Shown piece by piece: positions 26,572 through 34,852 of a stretch of 64,000 nt of DNA. The notes under the pieces were generated by a model. It had not been told where the DNA came from and did not search any database. It saw only the letters and a program-made list of their open reading frames with translations. The first letter of the stretch is position 1. Each line of letters starts with the position of its first letter. The DNA lies in the NCBI RefSeq assembly GCF_009754945.1, contig NZ_WPIN01000007.1, forward strand, positions 124,001 through 188,000, given 5' to 3'. The translations under genes were made by a program, and so were the position numbers. The stretch is from Spirosoma arboris. Lineage in GTDB: Bacteria > Bacteroidota > Bacteroidia > Cytophagales > Spirosomataceae.

Positions 26572-28953
26572 ATGTCCACATTTGTAAAATGGGCTTTTTT
26601 GCTCGTCGTCTGGCCGTTAGTTACGGTAGCGCAACTCCAGATTTCCCATCCCATGGCACGTCTTGTCGTGCAACGAGGAGTCGACGGCAATGGGCGCGTT
26701 TATCTGTCCGGGCGACTCACAAGTGCCGTTGATCGGGTAGAAGCTCAATTAACACCCATTGCAGCAGGACAGGGAACCGTTACAGACTGGCAAACGGTAC
26801 AAGCCAATCCGGCAAACAATATCTTCCTGGGCTATATAACTGGCGCAGGTGGCTGGTATGTGCTTACAGTTCGTACTATTGTGAATAATGCGGTAACAGC
26901 GCAAGCAACCGTACAGCCGGTTGGCATTGGTGAAGTATTCGTTACCGCTGGCCAATCAAACTCACGGGGACTAGGCATCGGTGATAATGACCTTGGTACC
27001 AATACCGACCGGGTCAATGCAATAGATTCTATTAATCACTACTACCCTCCCAATGCACAGTCCCTTTTTTCGTCGGGCGATCCCTCACCAGTTCCTGTTT
27101 TTAAGGCTCTAACAGCGGCTCGACGCATATTTCCAATGGCAGAAAGCTCGTGGGGGTGGGGTGAATTAGGCGATTATATCGTTAACCGCTATAACGTACC
27201 CGTAGCATTTTATGTAGCCGGCTGGGATGCTTCTACTGTCGAGAACTGGATTAATTCTGCCAATGGCATTCCAACATGTAATCGTTATTACTGCGTTGAA
27301 AACTGGCCGAATCTGCAACCATACACCAATCTCAAAAACGTTATGCAGTACTACCTGTCGATAGCGGGAGCTCGGGCGGTACTTTGGCATCAGGGAGAAG
27401 CTGAATATGGCGATGCTTCGTCGGGTAGTATTCCTGCCTATGCAACTAATTTGAAGAACCTTATTCAAAAGTCGCGGCAGGATTTCGGAGGGCGTAACCT
27501 TTCCTGGATGGTAGCCCGGGCTTCCTTCGACGGGAGTGTGTCACGGTCAGATGTAATCAATAAGCAGCAGGAAGTCATTAATACTGCGGGTTTAAATGTA
27601 TTTCAGGGGCCTTATAATGATACAATCCAGTTTCGTAATGCCGGAACAACCGACGTACATTTTCGCAACGTTAGTCGTCCGTCTCCTCACCCACAATATT
27701 ACTTACACCCGAACACGATTCCGCAAAATATGGGATTATCGCGTTTTGCCCGTAACTGGAACAACAGCATGGACAATACTTTTTTCCAGAATGCGCAACC
27801 GATCACTCCTACTCAGTTTGCGGTAACTGGAAATCTGGCGAATTATGTGTTACCTGGCGCTTCTCTCTCCATATCATTCGCTACACTCGGAACATTCGAT
27901 GCAGGAAACCAGTGGCAGGTGCAATTACTCGATTCGCTGGGGCAGTATAAAAGTGTACTGGGCAGCGGCTCCGCCAGCCCCATTCAGGTAACTTTACCCG
28001 GAAATCTACAAAGTGGCCACTTCCAGATTCGGGTTGTATCCACGTCACCTGCTACACCCGCTGTGCCATCCAATTTATTCCAGATCACTACGCAGCCTCA
28101 GGCAGATATCAGTCTCTCTATGGGCATTACACAACGTATATCCGATTTGAATACCCCGGTCACAATTAGTTTGTCCGTTCATAATGACGGGCCCGGTCAG
28201 GCAACCGATGTAATAGTCCGAAACCGATTGCCGGCTAATTTGTCTTTTGTATCCTCAACAGACCTTTCTGCCAATAGTAGTGTGCTAACCAGTTCGGCTA
28301 TTACTATTTCTGCAGGTGCTACTCAGTCACTTACTTTCGTTGCTCAACCAACAGCTGCTGGAACTTACCAAAATGCAGCCGAAATTGCCCAGGCTACGTC
28401 TACTGACCCCGACAGCCAACCCAATTCGGGTACAGGCGACGGCCAGGATGATATGGCCCAACTAGATTTCCGAACCAGCCAGAGCAGTTCTGCTATATTT
28501 ACGTCACCCAATCCGAATCAGGTTCCGCTACCTACTGTTATCAGCAACCAGCCCACTCCCAATCCTTCGAAAGCTGATGTAAGCATTAGTCTAGCGGTTA
28601 ATAATCGAACTCCCCGACTGAACGAAGTAATTAGTTATTCGTTGACCATCACCAATCAAGGCGGTCTATCGGCAACGGGTTTGAGTGTAACCGCTTATTT
28701 ACCCGCTGGTCAAGTCTTCGTGCCCGGCAACGACTTTGGTTTATCGGGTGGCAATCCTGTTGCTGGCATCAGCAGTCTTTCTGCAGGTAGTAGTTTTACT
28801 CTTCTATTCCGAACAAAAGCAACGGCCAGCGGTCGTGGTGTGTGTAGTGCCCAATTAACAGCCGCAAGTGTACTCGATCCAGATTCTACGCCTAACAACG
28901 GTACTACAAATGGCGAAGATGATACAGCTCAGGTAGATATACGCGTGCCGTGA
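26572..28953 (+). CDS. Secreted SGNH/sialate O-acetylesterase-like protein with two DUF11 domains
   Basis: A 793-aa secreted protein. A signal peptide (FLLVVWPLVTVAQ) is followed by an esterase region: the nucleophile block VTAGQSNSRGLG near 125 and AVLWHQGEAEYGDASS near 266 match blocks I and III of the SGNH acetylesterase (CE6-like) fold. A spacer domain follows, then two DUF11 beta-sandwich repeats at about 518-635 and 670-790, each closing with a DPDS-P-N/DD-AQ-D pattern. DUF11 modules are found on cell-surface proteins. The acyl substrate is unknown. It stands alone on the plus strand ahead of the DUF1553 gene. Confidence 0.8.
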   Translation: MSTFVKWAFLLVVWPLVTVAQLQISHPMARLVVQRGVDGNGRVYLSGRLTSAVDRVEAQLTPIAAGQGTVTDWQTVQANPANNIFLGYITGAGGWYVLTVRTIVNNAVTAQATVQPVGIGEVFVTAGQSNSRGLGIGDNDLGTNTDRVNAIDSINHYYPPNAQSLFSSGDPSPVPVFKALTAARRIFPMAESSWGWGELGDYIVNRYNVPVAFYVAGWDASTVENWINSANGIPTCNRYYCVENWPNLQPYTNLKNVMQYYLSIAGARAVLWHQGEAEYGDASSGSIPAYATNLKNLIQKSRQDFGGRNLSWMVARASFDGSVSRSDVINKQQEVINTAGLNVFQGPYNDTIQFRNAGTTDVHFRNVSRPSPHPQYYLHPNTIPQNMGLSRFARNWNNSMDNTFFQNAQPITPTQFAVTGNLANYVLPGASLSISFATLGTFDAGNQWQVQLLDSLGQYKSVLGSGSASPIQVTLPGNLQSGHFQIRVVSTSPATPAVPSNLFQITTQPQADISLSMGITQRISDLNTPVTISLSVHNDGPGQATDVIVRNRLPANLSFVSSTDLSANSSVLTSSAITISAGATQSLTFVAQPTAAGTYQNAAEIAQATSTDPDSQPNSGTGDGQDDMAQLDFRTSQSSSAIFTSPNPNQVPLPTVISNQPTPNPSKADVSISLAVNNRTPRLNEVISYSLTITNQGGLSATGLSVTAYLPAGQVFVPGNDFGLSGGNPVAGISSLSAGSSFTLLFRTKATASGRGVCSAQLTAASVLDPDSTPNNGTTNGEDDTAQVDIRVP

Positions 28954-29087
28954 GCAGAAGCTCCGCTAGGCACTCAACCTGAACGGTTTAGGCTATTTCT
29001 TCGTTAAAATTACATTCATCAGTGAGTTGAATAGTACAAAAACGAGTCTATCTGCTTTTGGTAGCAGTGTTTGCCTATGTCGGTTAT

Positions 29088-31862
29088 ATGAAAACTCAGT
29101 GGATACTTGTTGGCATGGCAGGATTGGCGTCGGCCTTACTGCTCTCGTCGTTTCTTGGAATTTTCGAGAAACGAGTGGACTACAATACCCAAATCAAGCC
29201 ATTACTCAACAAAAATTGCATTGTCTGTCACGGGGGTGTAAAAAAAGCGGCTGGCTTTTCGCTCTTATTTAAACAAGAAGCTCTCGCACCAGCCAAATCG
29301 GGCAAACTTGCTATTGTTCCGGGCGATGCCGACGCCAGTGAGATGATCCGTCGACTCACCCTAACTGACCCCGATGAGCGTATGCCACTCGATCATCCTG
29401 CCTTAAAGCCTGACGAAATTGACCTCCTCCGTAAGTGGATTGATCAGGGAGCTGAGTGGGGGGATCACTGGGCTTATCAATCGGTAGAAAAGCCGGATGT
29501 TCCTACGATTGGTACACTCCTAAGCCGTCTGGGAATAACAGCTAACGACGAAACTGAATGGGCTAAAAATGAGATTGATCATTTTATTCTTGATAAACTA
29601 AAAAAGGATGCCCTGAAGCCTTCACCCGAGGCTGACCGTACCACGCTGATTCGCCGGGTATCGCTTGACCTGACGGGTCTGCCACCAACAGAAAAAGAAG
29701 TAGCTGACTTTGCCGCAGATAAATCGCCAGAGGCTTATGAAAAGGTTGTTGATCGCCTGCTAAAGTCGCCTGCTTATGGCGAACGTTGGACGGGTATGTG
29801 GCTCGACTTGGCTCGTTATGCTGATACCAAAGGATATGAGCGCGATCCGGGTCGTAAAATCTGGCGCTATAGAGATTGGCTCATCAAGGCTTTTAATCAG
29901 GACAAACCCTTCGATCAATTCACTGTTGAGCAACTGGCAGGCGATTTATTGCCTACGCCAACAGACGATCAGCTCATTGCAACGGGTTTCCACCGAAACA
30001 CGATGACCAATGATGAAGGCGGCACCCAGGATGAAGAATTCCGGATTGCGGCCGTACTTGATCGCGTAAATACGACCTGGGATGTATTTGGAGGCACAAC
30101 CTTTGCCTGCATCCAATGTCACAGTCATCCTTACGACCCATTTACACACGATGAGTATTACAAATACCTCGCGTTTTTCAATAACTCCCGCGACGAAGAC
30201 GTAACCAGCGATACACCAACGCTCCGTTTTTATAAAACTGAAGACTCACTCAAACTCGTTGGTTTACAGCGGTACATTACTGGAAGTATTAAGAATCCGA
30301 AACAGGCCCAGGCCAATATTGATCAGGTCACACACCTGCTTCGCACGGTAGAGCCTAAAATCAATTCTCACGATTTTGACCAATACGTTAATGCCTCTCT
30401 CCTTGATGCTAAGTACTTTGGTTTTCAGGACAAAGGCTCATGCCGGATTAAAGACATAACGCTGACAGGACGTCCTCGCTTATTGATAAAATGGGGGACT
30501 AAAGCAACCAACGCCACAGTTACCATTCATCAGGATAAGTTAGATGGGCCGGTTTTAGTAAAAATTCCAACGCCAAAACCCGGTAAGGATACGGTTCAGA
30601 TGATCCCGCTATCATCTATTCAGGGTCGGCATAGCCTGTATTTATCGCTGGATAGCCCAGAGAAGCCGAAAGAGTGGGTGCAGATTAAATGGGTTGCTTT
30701 TGCCCCTATTCTACCGGGTCAGCCTCAGAATGCAGTTGGGGAGCAAGATAAATTACTACTGAATCTATTAAACGCTGACGTTGAACAAACCCCCATCATG
30801 CTCGACGGCTCGGGCGATCTGGCTCGGGAAACCCATGTTTTTGAGCGAGGAAACTGGATGGTGAAAGGCAAACGAGTAACGCCCGATGTACCAAAGTCAT
30901 TTCCGGCGATGGACCCTACCCTACCTAAAAATCGGCTGGGCATGGCTCGTTGGATGGTTAGCCGAGAGCACCCACTTACAGCGCGCGTAGCTGTAAATAG
31001 GTTCTGGGAACAGTTGTTCGGTACGGGTATCGTTGAAACAGTTGAAGATATGGGTACCCAGGGAATTCCGCCCACCCACCGCGAATTGCTCGACTATCTG
31101 GCTGCTGAGTTTATGGAAACTGATCAGTGGAGTGTAAAGAAGCTCCTGAAAAAGATGGTGATGTCGGCTACTTACCGACAACAATCCAATGCTTCTCCCG
31201 AAATGCTGGCCAAAGATCCTTTTAACAAACTGCTGGCTCGTGGACCACGCGTTCGGTTGTCGGCCGAAGCCGTTCATGATCAGGCACTAGCTGTTAGCGG
31301 CCTATTGAGCCACAAAATGTATGGGTCCAGCGTGATGCCTATGCAACCCGACGGCATCTGGCAATCGCCCTACGATGGCGAATCGTGGAAGCAAAGCACT
31401 GGCGAAGATCTGCACCGACGAGCCTTATACACCTATTGGAAACGAACCGCACCTTACCCATCAATGGTGACGTTTGATAGTCCCAGCCGGGAGTTTTGTC
31501 AACTTCGTCGGCTACGTACTAACACACCCTTGCAGGCTTTAGTAACACTCAACGACCCTGTTTATGTCGAAGCTGCACAGAACTTAGGGGAATATATGCG
31601 TAGGCATGGCTCATCGCCTGAGCAACAGATTCAGGCAGGGTTTCGGCAAGTTATGCTCCGCGATCTATCCCCCAAAAAATTGGCAGTGCTAACCCGACTG
31701 TATCGAACAACCGAAGATTATTATCGCCAGAAGCCGGGTGAAGCGGAGAATTTACTGGATCGACCTGGCTTCGACTGTAAAAAAGTTTCGCCCCAATTAG
31801 CAGCCTTGACCGTGACAGCCAATACGATGCTGAATCTGGATGAGGTGATTACGAAAGAATGA
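29088..31862 (+). CDS. Planctomycete-type cytochrome c/DUF1549/DUF1553 protein
   Basis: A 924-aa protein starting at 29088 (MKTQWILVGMAG, a membrane anchor or signal). Residues about 30-115 form the PSCyt1 domain with the heme site CIVCHGG near 43. DUF1549 follows (RVSLDLTGLPPTEKEV near 190; AYGERWTGMWLDLARYADTK near 228; CIQCHSHPYDPF near 342 holds another CxxCH). DUF1553 is the C-terminal third (NRFWEQLFGTGIVETVEDMG near 635; LRRLRTNTPLQALVTLNDP near 805). The family is abundant in Planctomycetes and its substrate is unknown. The DUF1501 gene downstream is the usual partner; here a nuclease element separates them. Confidence 0.9.
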   Translation: MKTQWILVGMAGLASALLLSSFLGIFEKRVDYNTQIKPLLNKNCIVCHGGVKKAAGFSLLFKQEALAPAKSGKLAIVPGDADASEMIRRLTLTDPDERMPLDHPALKPDEIDLLRKWIDQGAEWGDHWAYQSVEKPDVPTIGTLLSRLGITANDETEWAKNEIDHFILDKLKKDALKPSPEADRTTLIRRVSLDLTGLPPTEKEVADFAADKSPEAYEKVVDRLLKSPAYGERWTGMWLDLARYADTKGYERDPGRKIWRYRDWLIKAFNQDKPFDQFTVEQLAGDLLPTPTDDQLIATGFHRNTMTNDEGGTQDEEFRIAAVLDRVNTTWDVFGGTTFACIQCHSHPYDPFTHDEYYKYLAFFNNSRDEDVTSDTPTLRFYKTEDSLKLVGLQRYITGSIKNPKQAQANIDQVTHLLRTVEPKINSHDFDQYVNASLLDAKYFGFQDKGSCRIKDITLTGRPRLLIKWGTKATNATVTIHQDKLDGPVLVKIPTPKPGKDTVQMIPLSSIQGRHSLYLSLDSPEKPKEWVQIKWVAFAPILPGQPQNAVGEQDKLLLNLLNADVEQTPIMLDGSGDLARETHVFERGNWMVKGKRVTPDVPKSFPAMDPTLPKNRLGMARWMVSREHPLTARVAVNRFWEQLFGTGIVETVEDMGTQGIPPTHRELLDYLAAEFMETDQWSVKKLLKKMVMSATYRQQSNASPEMLAKDPFNKLLARGPRVRLSAEAVHDQALAVSGLLSHKMYGSSVMPMQPDGIWQSPYDGESWKQSTGEDLHRRALYTYWKRTAPYPSMVTFDSPSREFCQLRRLRTNTPLQALVTLNDPVYVEAAQNLGEYMRRHGSSPEQQIQAGFRQVMLRDLSPKKLAVLTRLYRTTEDYYRQKPGEAENLLDRPGFDCKKVSPQLAALTVTANTMLNLDEVITKE

Positions 31863-31877
31863 AGCTACTCCACCCCA

Positions 31878-31903
31878 ACCCCTCCCCTGAAAAAAGGGGA
31901 GGG
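31878..31903. repeat. Left palindromic end of the DUF559 element
   Basis: CCCCTCCCC and GGGGAGGGG pair across a short A-rich loop. It can also act as a terminator for the DUF1553 gene. Confidence 0.75.
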
Positions 31904-31953
31904 GCTAAAAGGAAATTCTCGTTCGTTTTAAGGTTGATTTAAAAAGGAAAATA

Positions 31954-32316
31954 ATGGGTCAACTGATTCATAATCGGAAAGCGATGGAAGTGTTTCGTCG
32001 GGAATTACGAAAAAGCCCAACCATGTTCGAATCATTACTTTGGGAACGATTGCGAGGGAGTCAATTGGATGGTCGGAAATTTCGGAGACAGCATAGCGTA
32101 GGTGTATATATTCTTGATTTCTATTGACCTGCCGAACGACTTTGTATCGAAATAGATGGTGATGTCCATAAAAGTCCAGAAGCAATTATTCATGATACAG
32201 AACGAGATCGAACGCTGGCTCAGTTACAGATAAGCACGTTACGTATCGACAATCTTGAAATAGAAACGGATATAGACGCAACGCTTACTAAAATCAGAGC
32301 CAGCTTTAACAATTAA
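31954..32316 (+). pseudogene. DUF559 (Vsr-like) endonuclease gene with an in-frame TGA
   Basis: The frame runs from ATG 31954 to TAA 32314 (121 codons including the stop) with one internal TGA at 32125-32127. The translated parts match a small DUF559 nuclease of the Vsr/very-short-patch fold: FRRELRKSPTMFESLLWERL near 14, GRKFRRQHSVGVYILDFY just before the stop, then PAERLCIEIDGDVHKSPEAI, TERDRTLAQLQ and LRIDNLEIETD. Family members normally read DFYCP, so TGA stands where a cysteine codon is expected, a single-base change. Catalytic Asp and Glu (in LDFY and CIEIDG) lie on opposite sides of the stop. Most likely a recent nonsense mutation. Confidence 0.8.
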
Positions 32317-32331
32317 GGCTCGCATTCTCCC

Positions 32332-32373
32332 CCCTCCCCTTAGTTCAAGGGGAGGGGCCGGGGGTGGGGTAAT
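32332..32373. repeat. Right palindromic end of the DUF559 element
   Basis: CCCCTCCCC-TTAGTTCAA-GGGGAGGGG forms a hairpin and is continued by CCGGGGGTGGGG. It is the inverted counterpart of the left end at 31873-31908. Confidence 0.75.
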
Positions 32374-32385
32374 CACAGAAACAAC

Positions 32386-33888
32386 ATGAACAAACTCCTT
32401 CACGAACTTCAGCAGGCGGCTGCCGAGCGAGAAACACGGCGGCATTTTCTACATACCTGCTCAACAGGACTGGGCGCAATGGCGCTTAGCTCGGTTTTAA
32501 GTAGTTGTGGCTTTTTCGGCAAAGGCAGTCCGCAAGACAATACAGTTGGGAGTACCCAACCGTCTGGGGAGCCTACAGCCCCTCACCCATCGCAGTTTTT
32601 ACCCAAAGCACAACGGGTTATTTATATCCATATGGCTGGGTCGCCGAGCCAATTGGAATTATTTGATTATAAACCCGAACTGACTAAGTACAACGGTAAA
32701 GACTGTCCACAGGCGTTACTCGAAGGTAAAAAATTCGCCTTTATTCGGGGCGTTCCAAAAATGCTGGGACCGCAGGGCAAGTTTGCCCAACATGGGCAAT
32801 CAGGCGCGTGGGTATCCGACTATTTACCCCATTTACAGGGAGTTGTAGACGATATTACATTCCTCAAAGCTATGCATACCGACCAGTTCAACCATGCACC
32901 TGCCCAGTTGCTTATGCATACGGGCAGTGCCCGCCTGGGACGTCCAAGCATGGGGTCGTGGGTAACGTACGGGCTTGGCACTGAAAATGACAATTTACCG
33001 GGCTACATCGTGTTAGCATCGGGCGGCAAACAACCCGATGCGGGCAAGTCTATTTGGGGAAGTGGTTTTTTACCAACAGTTTACCAGGGCGTTCAATGTC
33101 GCACCGATGGTGATCCGGTACTGTATGCATCAGATCCGTCGGGCATGAATCGTGATGTTCGGAAACAGACCATTGATGCGATTACTCAAATTAATCAGCA
33201 GCAGTACGAAGACGTAAAAGACCCCGAAATTCTGACTCGCATTGCTCAATACGAACTAGCATTTCGGATGCAGATGTCCGTTCCTGACGCGATGGATATT
33301 AAAAGCGAACCACAATATATTTTAGATAGCTACGGTGTCGATCCGAACAAAGGCTCGTTTGCCCGAAACTGTCTATTGGCACGCCGATTAGTTGAACGAG
33401 GGGTTCGTTTCGTACAACTTTTTGATTGGGGCTGGGATACTCACGGCACCAGTGCTGATGGTTCGATTGACATTGGTCTTCATACAAAATGTAAAGAATC
33501 GGATCAGGCCGTGGTAGCGCTGCTACAAGACCTTAAACAGCGTGGTTTGTTAGACGACACGCTGGTCGTTTGGGGTGGCGAGTTCGGTCGGACACCCATG
33601 CAGGAAAATCGTGACGGGCAGGTACTACCGTTCATGGGTCGCGACCATCACCTTGATGCCTTTACGGTCTGGATGGCGGGTGGCGGTGTAAAAAAAGGCT
33701 TTTCATATGGCGAAACCGACGACATCGGCTACTATGGTGTGAAAGACAAAGTACATGTCCACGACCTGCAAGCCACTATTCTGCATTTACTTGGCTTCGA
33801 TCATACGAAACTAACCTATCAGTTTCAGGGTCGCCCGTTCCGGTTGACCGATGTGGCCGGGAAGGTTGTAAAACCGATTCTGGCTTAA
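32386..33888 (+). CDS. DUF1501 (sulfatase-like fold) exported protein
   Basis: A 500-aa protein of the DUF1501 family, an alkaline-phosphatase-superfamily fold. The N-terminus has a twin-arginine-like signal, ETRRHFLHTCSTGLGAMALS, followed by a possible lipobox (SVLSSCGFFG). Family blocks: VIYIHMAGSPSQLELFDYKP near 80, FAQHGQSGAWVSDYLPHL near 130, FDWGWDTHG near 347, LVVWGGEFGRTPMQ near 393 and GRDHHLDAFTVWMAGGGVK near 415. It is nearly always paired with DUF1549/DUF1553 proteins, as here, and both are thought to work outside the cytoplasm. Substrate unknown. Confidence 0.9.
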   Translation: MNKLLHELQQAAAERETRRHFLHTCSTGLGAMALSSVLSSCGFFGKGSPQDNTVGSTQPSGEPTAPHPSQFLPKAQRVIYIHMAGSPSQLELFDYKPELTKYNGKDCPQALLEGKKFAFIRGVPKMLGPQGKFAQHGQSGAWVSDYLPHLQGVVDDITFLKAMHTDQFNHAPAQLLMHTGSARLGRPSMGSWVTYGLGTENDNLPGYIVLASGGKQPDAGKSIWGSGFLPTVYQGVQCRTDGDPVLYASDPSGMNRDVRKQTIDAITQINQQQYEDVKDPEILTRIAQYELAFRMQMSVPDAMDIKSEPQYILDSYGVDPNKGSFARNCLLARRLVERGVRFVQLFDWGWDTHGTSADGSIDIGLHTKCKESDQAVVALLQDLKQRGLLDDTLVVWGGEFGRTPMQENRDGQVLPFMGRDHHLDAFTVWMAGGGVKKGFSYGETDDIGYYGVKDKVHVHDLQATILHLLGFDHTKLTYQFQGRPFRLTDVAGKVVKPILA

Positions 33889-33906
33889 TTTCTGGCTTAA
33901 TCTGGG

Positions 33907-33982
33907 ACGCAGCTAAGGCGGATTGGGCTGATCTACACGGATTTTTATCTGCGTAGATCAGCCCAATCCGCCTTAGCTGCGT
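33907..33982. repeat. 30-bp perfect inverted repeat
   Basis: Arms 33907-33936 and 33953-33982 are perfect complements around a 16-base loop, just after the DUF1501 stop. The wording (GATCTAC, ATCAGCCCAATCCGCC) resembles dispersed intergenic hairpins of Bacteroidota, from memory and not checked. Confidence 0.87.
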
Positions 33983-34121
33983 TCTTATAGTTTAGCTGTC
34001 GATTGGATTTCTAGACAAAATGTGTTCTTAACTGTTATGGTAAAATAGACACAATTTGTTAACCAGAAACGGTTGGATTCGAAAATGGATACCCGTTTCT
34101 TTCGCCTTTTCAGAAAGAGCC

Positions 34122-34523
34122 GTGATAAAGCAAAGCATCCTCTCGTGGCTGTATCTACTTGGTGCAGCAGCCTGCGAAATGGCATGGACGTATTCGCTAA
34201 AATATATAAGCTGGGATGATCTGAAGTCCATGCGTTGGGCCACGTTCTATCGTCTCGATGGCGGCCTACCTGTCCTGCTGCCCTGGCTAGCCTATGTAGT
34301 TTTTGGCATTGTTAATACGTTGATGTTGGCAGCCGCCATGCGCACCATCTCCACAACAACCGCTTTTGCCGTCTGGATGGCCGTCTCACTCGTATTTATA
34401 AAAGCAGCCGACATTATCTGGTTAAAGATAAGCTGGTCGTGGAGTGAATTGTTCTTTATTCTCGTGATTACAGTCGGCATTATTGGCCTGCGCATGGTTG
34501 GACCAGCCGATATGAATCCCTAG
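34122..34523 (+). CDS. Small multidrug resistance (SMR)-like membrane protein
   Basis: A four-helix inner-membrane protein. The GTG at 34122 gives MIKQSILSWLYLLGAAACEM, 133 aa; an ATG at 34056 would add a charged 22-residue leader and is less likely. The helix-1 glutamate of SMR transporters is seen in AACEMAWTYSLKY near 14, and helices 3-4 read TTTAFAVWMAVSLVFIKAAD and ELFFILVITVGIIGLRM. Typical SMR proteins have about 105-110 residues; the extra length is in the helix 1-2 loop (WDDLKSMRWATFYRLDGGLP). A dimer partner is not visible, so it is probably homodimeric. Confidence 0.75.
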   Translation: MIKQSILSWLYLLGAAACEMAWTYSLKYISWDDLKSMRWATFYRLDGGLPVLLPWLAYVVFGIVNTLMLAAAMRTISTTTAFAVWMAVSLVFIKAADIIWLKISWSWSELFFILVITVGIIGLRMVGPADMNP

Positions 34524-34532
34524 CAATCTCCT

Positions 34533-34820
34533 TTATTCCAATACTTTAGGCACTTCAAAAAACTGCTCGTCGTGTTGAGGAGCATTGGACAATGCTTTTT
34601 CGCGAGACAGGTGGTTTCCGACAACATCCTCGCGCAAAACATTGGTTTCCAGTGAAATATGTGTCAATGGTTCAACGCCTGTCGTATCAATTTCATTAAG
34701 CTGTTCCATCCAGGTCAACACACCGTTCAGGCTGTTGAGCAAGTCGGCTTCCTCTTCTGGCCGAACTTCTAGCCGGGCCAGGTGGGCAATTTTTTCAAGC
34801 GTTTCGTGATCGACTTTCAT
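34533..34820 (-). CDS. gatC: Aspartyl/glutamyl-tRNA(Asn/Gln) amidotransferase subunit C
   Basis: A 95-aa small subunit of the GatCAB complex, which converts Glu-tRNA(Gln) and Asp-tRNA(Asn) to the amide forms. The family pattern is clear: VDHETLEKIAHLARLEVRPE at the start, LNGVLTWMEQLNEIDTTGVE near 30, PLTHISLETNVLREDVVG near 52 and FFEVPKVLE at the C-terminus. It is not next to gatA or gatB in this window, as is usual in Bacteroidota. It lies downstream of plsC on the same strand; the 32-base gap contains repeated GAAAGAG words. Confidence 0.95.
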   Translation of the reverse strand: MKVDHETLEKIAHLARLEVRPEEEADLLNSLNGVLTWMEQLNEIDTTGVEPLTHISLETNVLREDVVGNHLSREKALSNAPQHDEQFFEVPKVLE

Positions 34821-34852
34821 AGCGAAAGAGCGAAAGAGTGAAAGTGTGAGTT

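Larger units (their letters stand above)
31873..32373 (+). mobile_element. Small DUF559-nuclease element with inverted palindromic ends
   Basis: Between the DUF1553 and DUF1501 genes lies a module of about 500 bases. Its left end is CCACCCCAACCCCTCCCC-TGAAAAAA-GGGGAGGGGC (31873-31908 or so) and its right end, read on the minus strand, is CCACCCCCGGCCCCTCCCC-TTGAACTAA-GGGGAGGGG. The ends are therefore inverted copies of each other, and each is itself a palindrome. A single DUF559 gene fills the interior. No target duplication is obvious. Mobility is inferred from structure and from its position inside an otherwise standard gene pair. Confidence 0.55.

Noticed and set aside
32125..32127. TGA in the DUF559 gene as a selenocysteine codon
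   Set aside because: No hairpin typical of a bacterial SECIS was recognised directly after it, the family uses ordinary cysteine, and a nonsense mutation is simpler.
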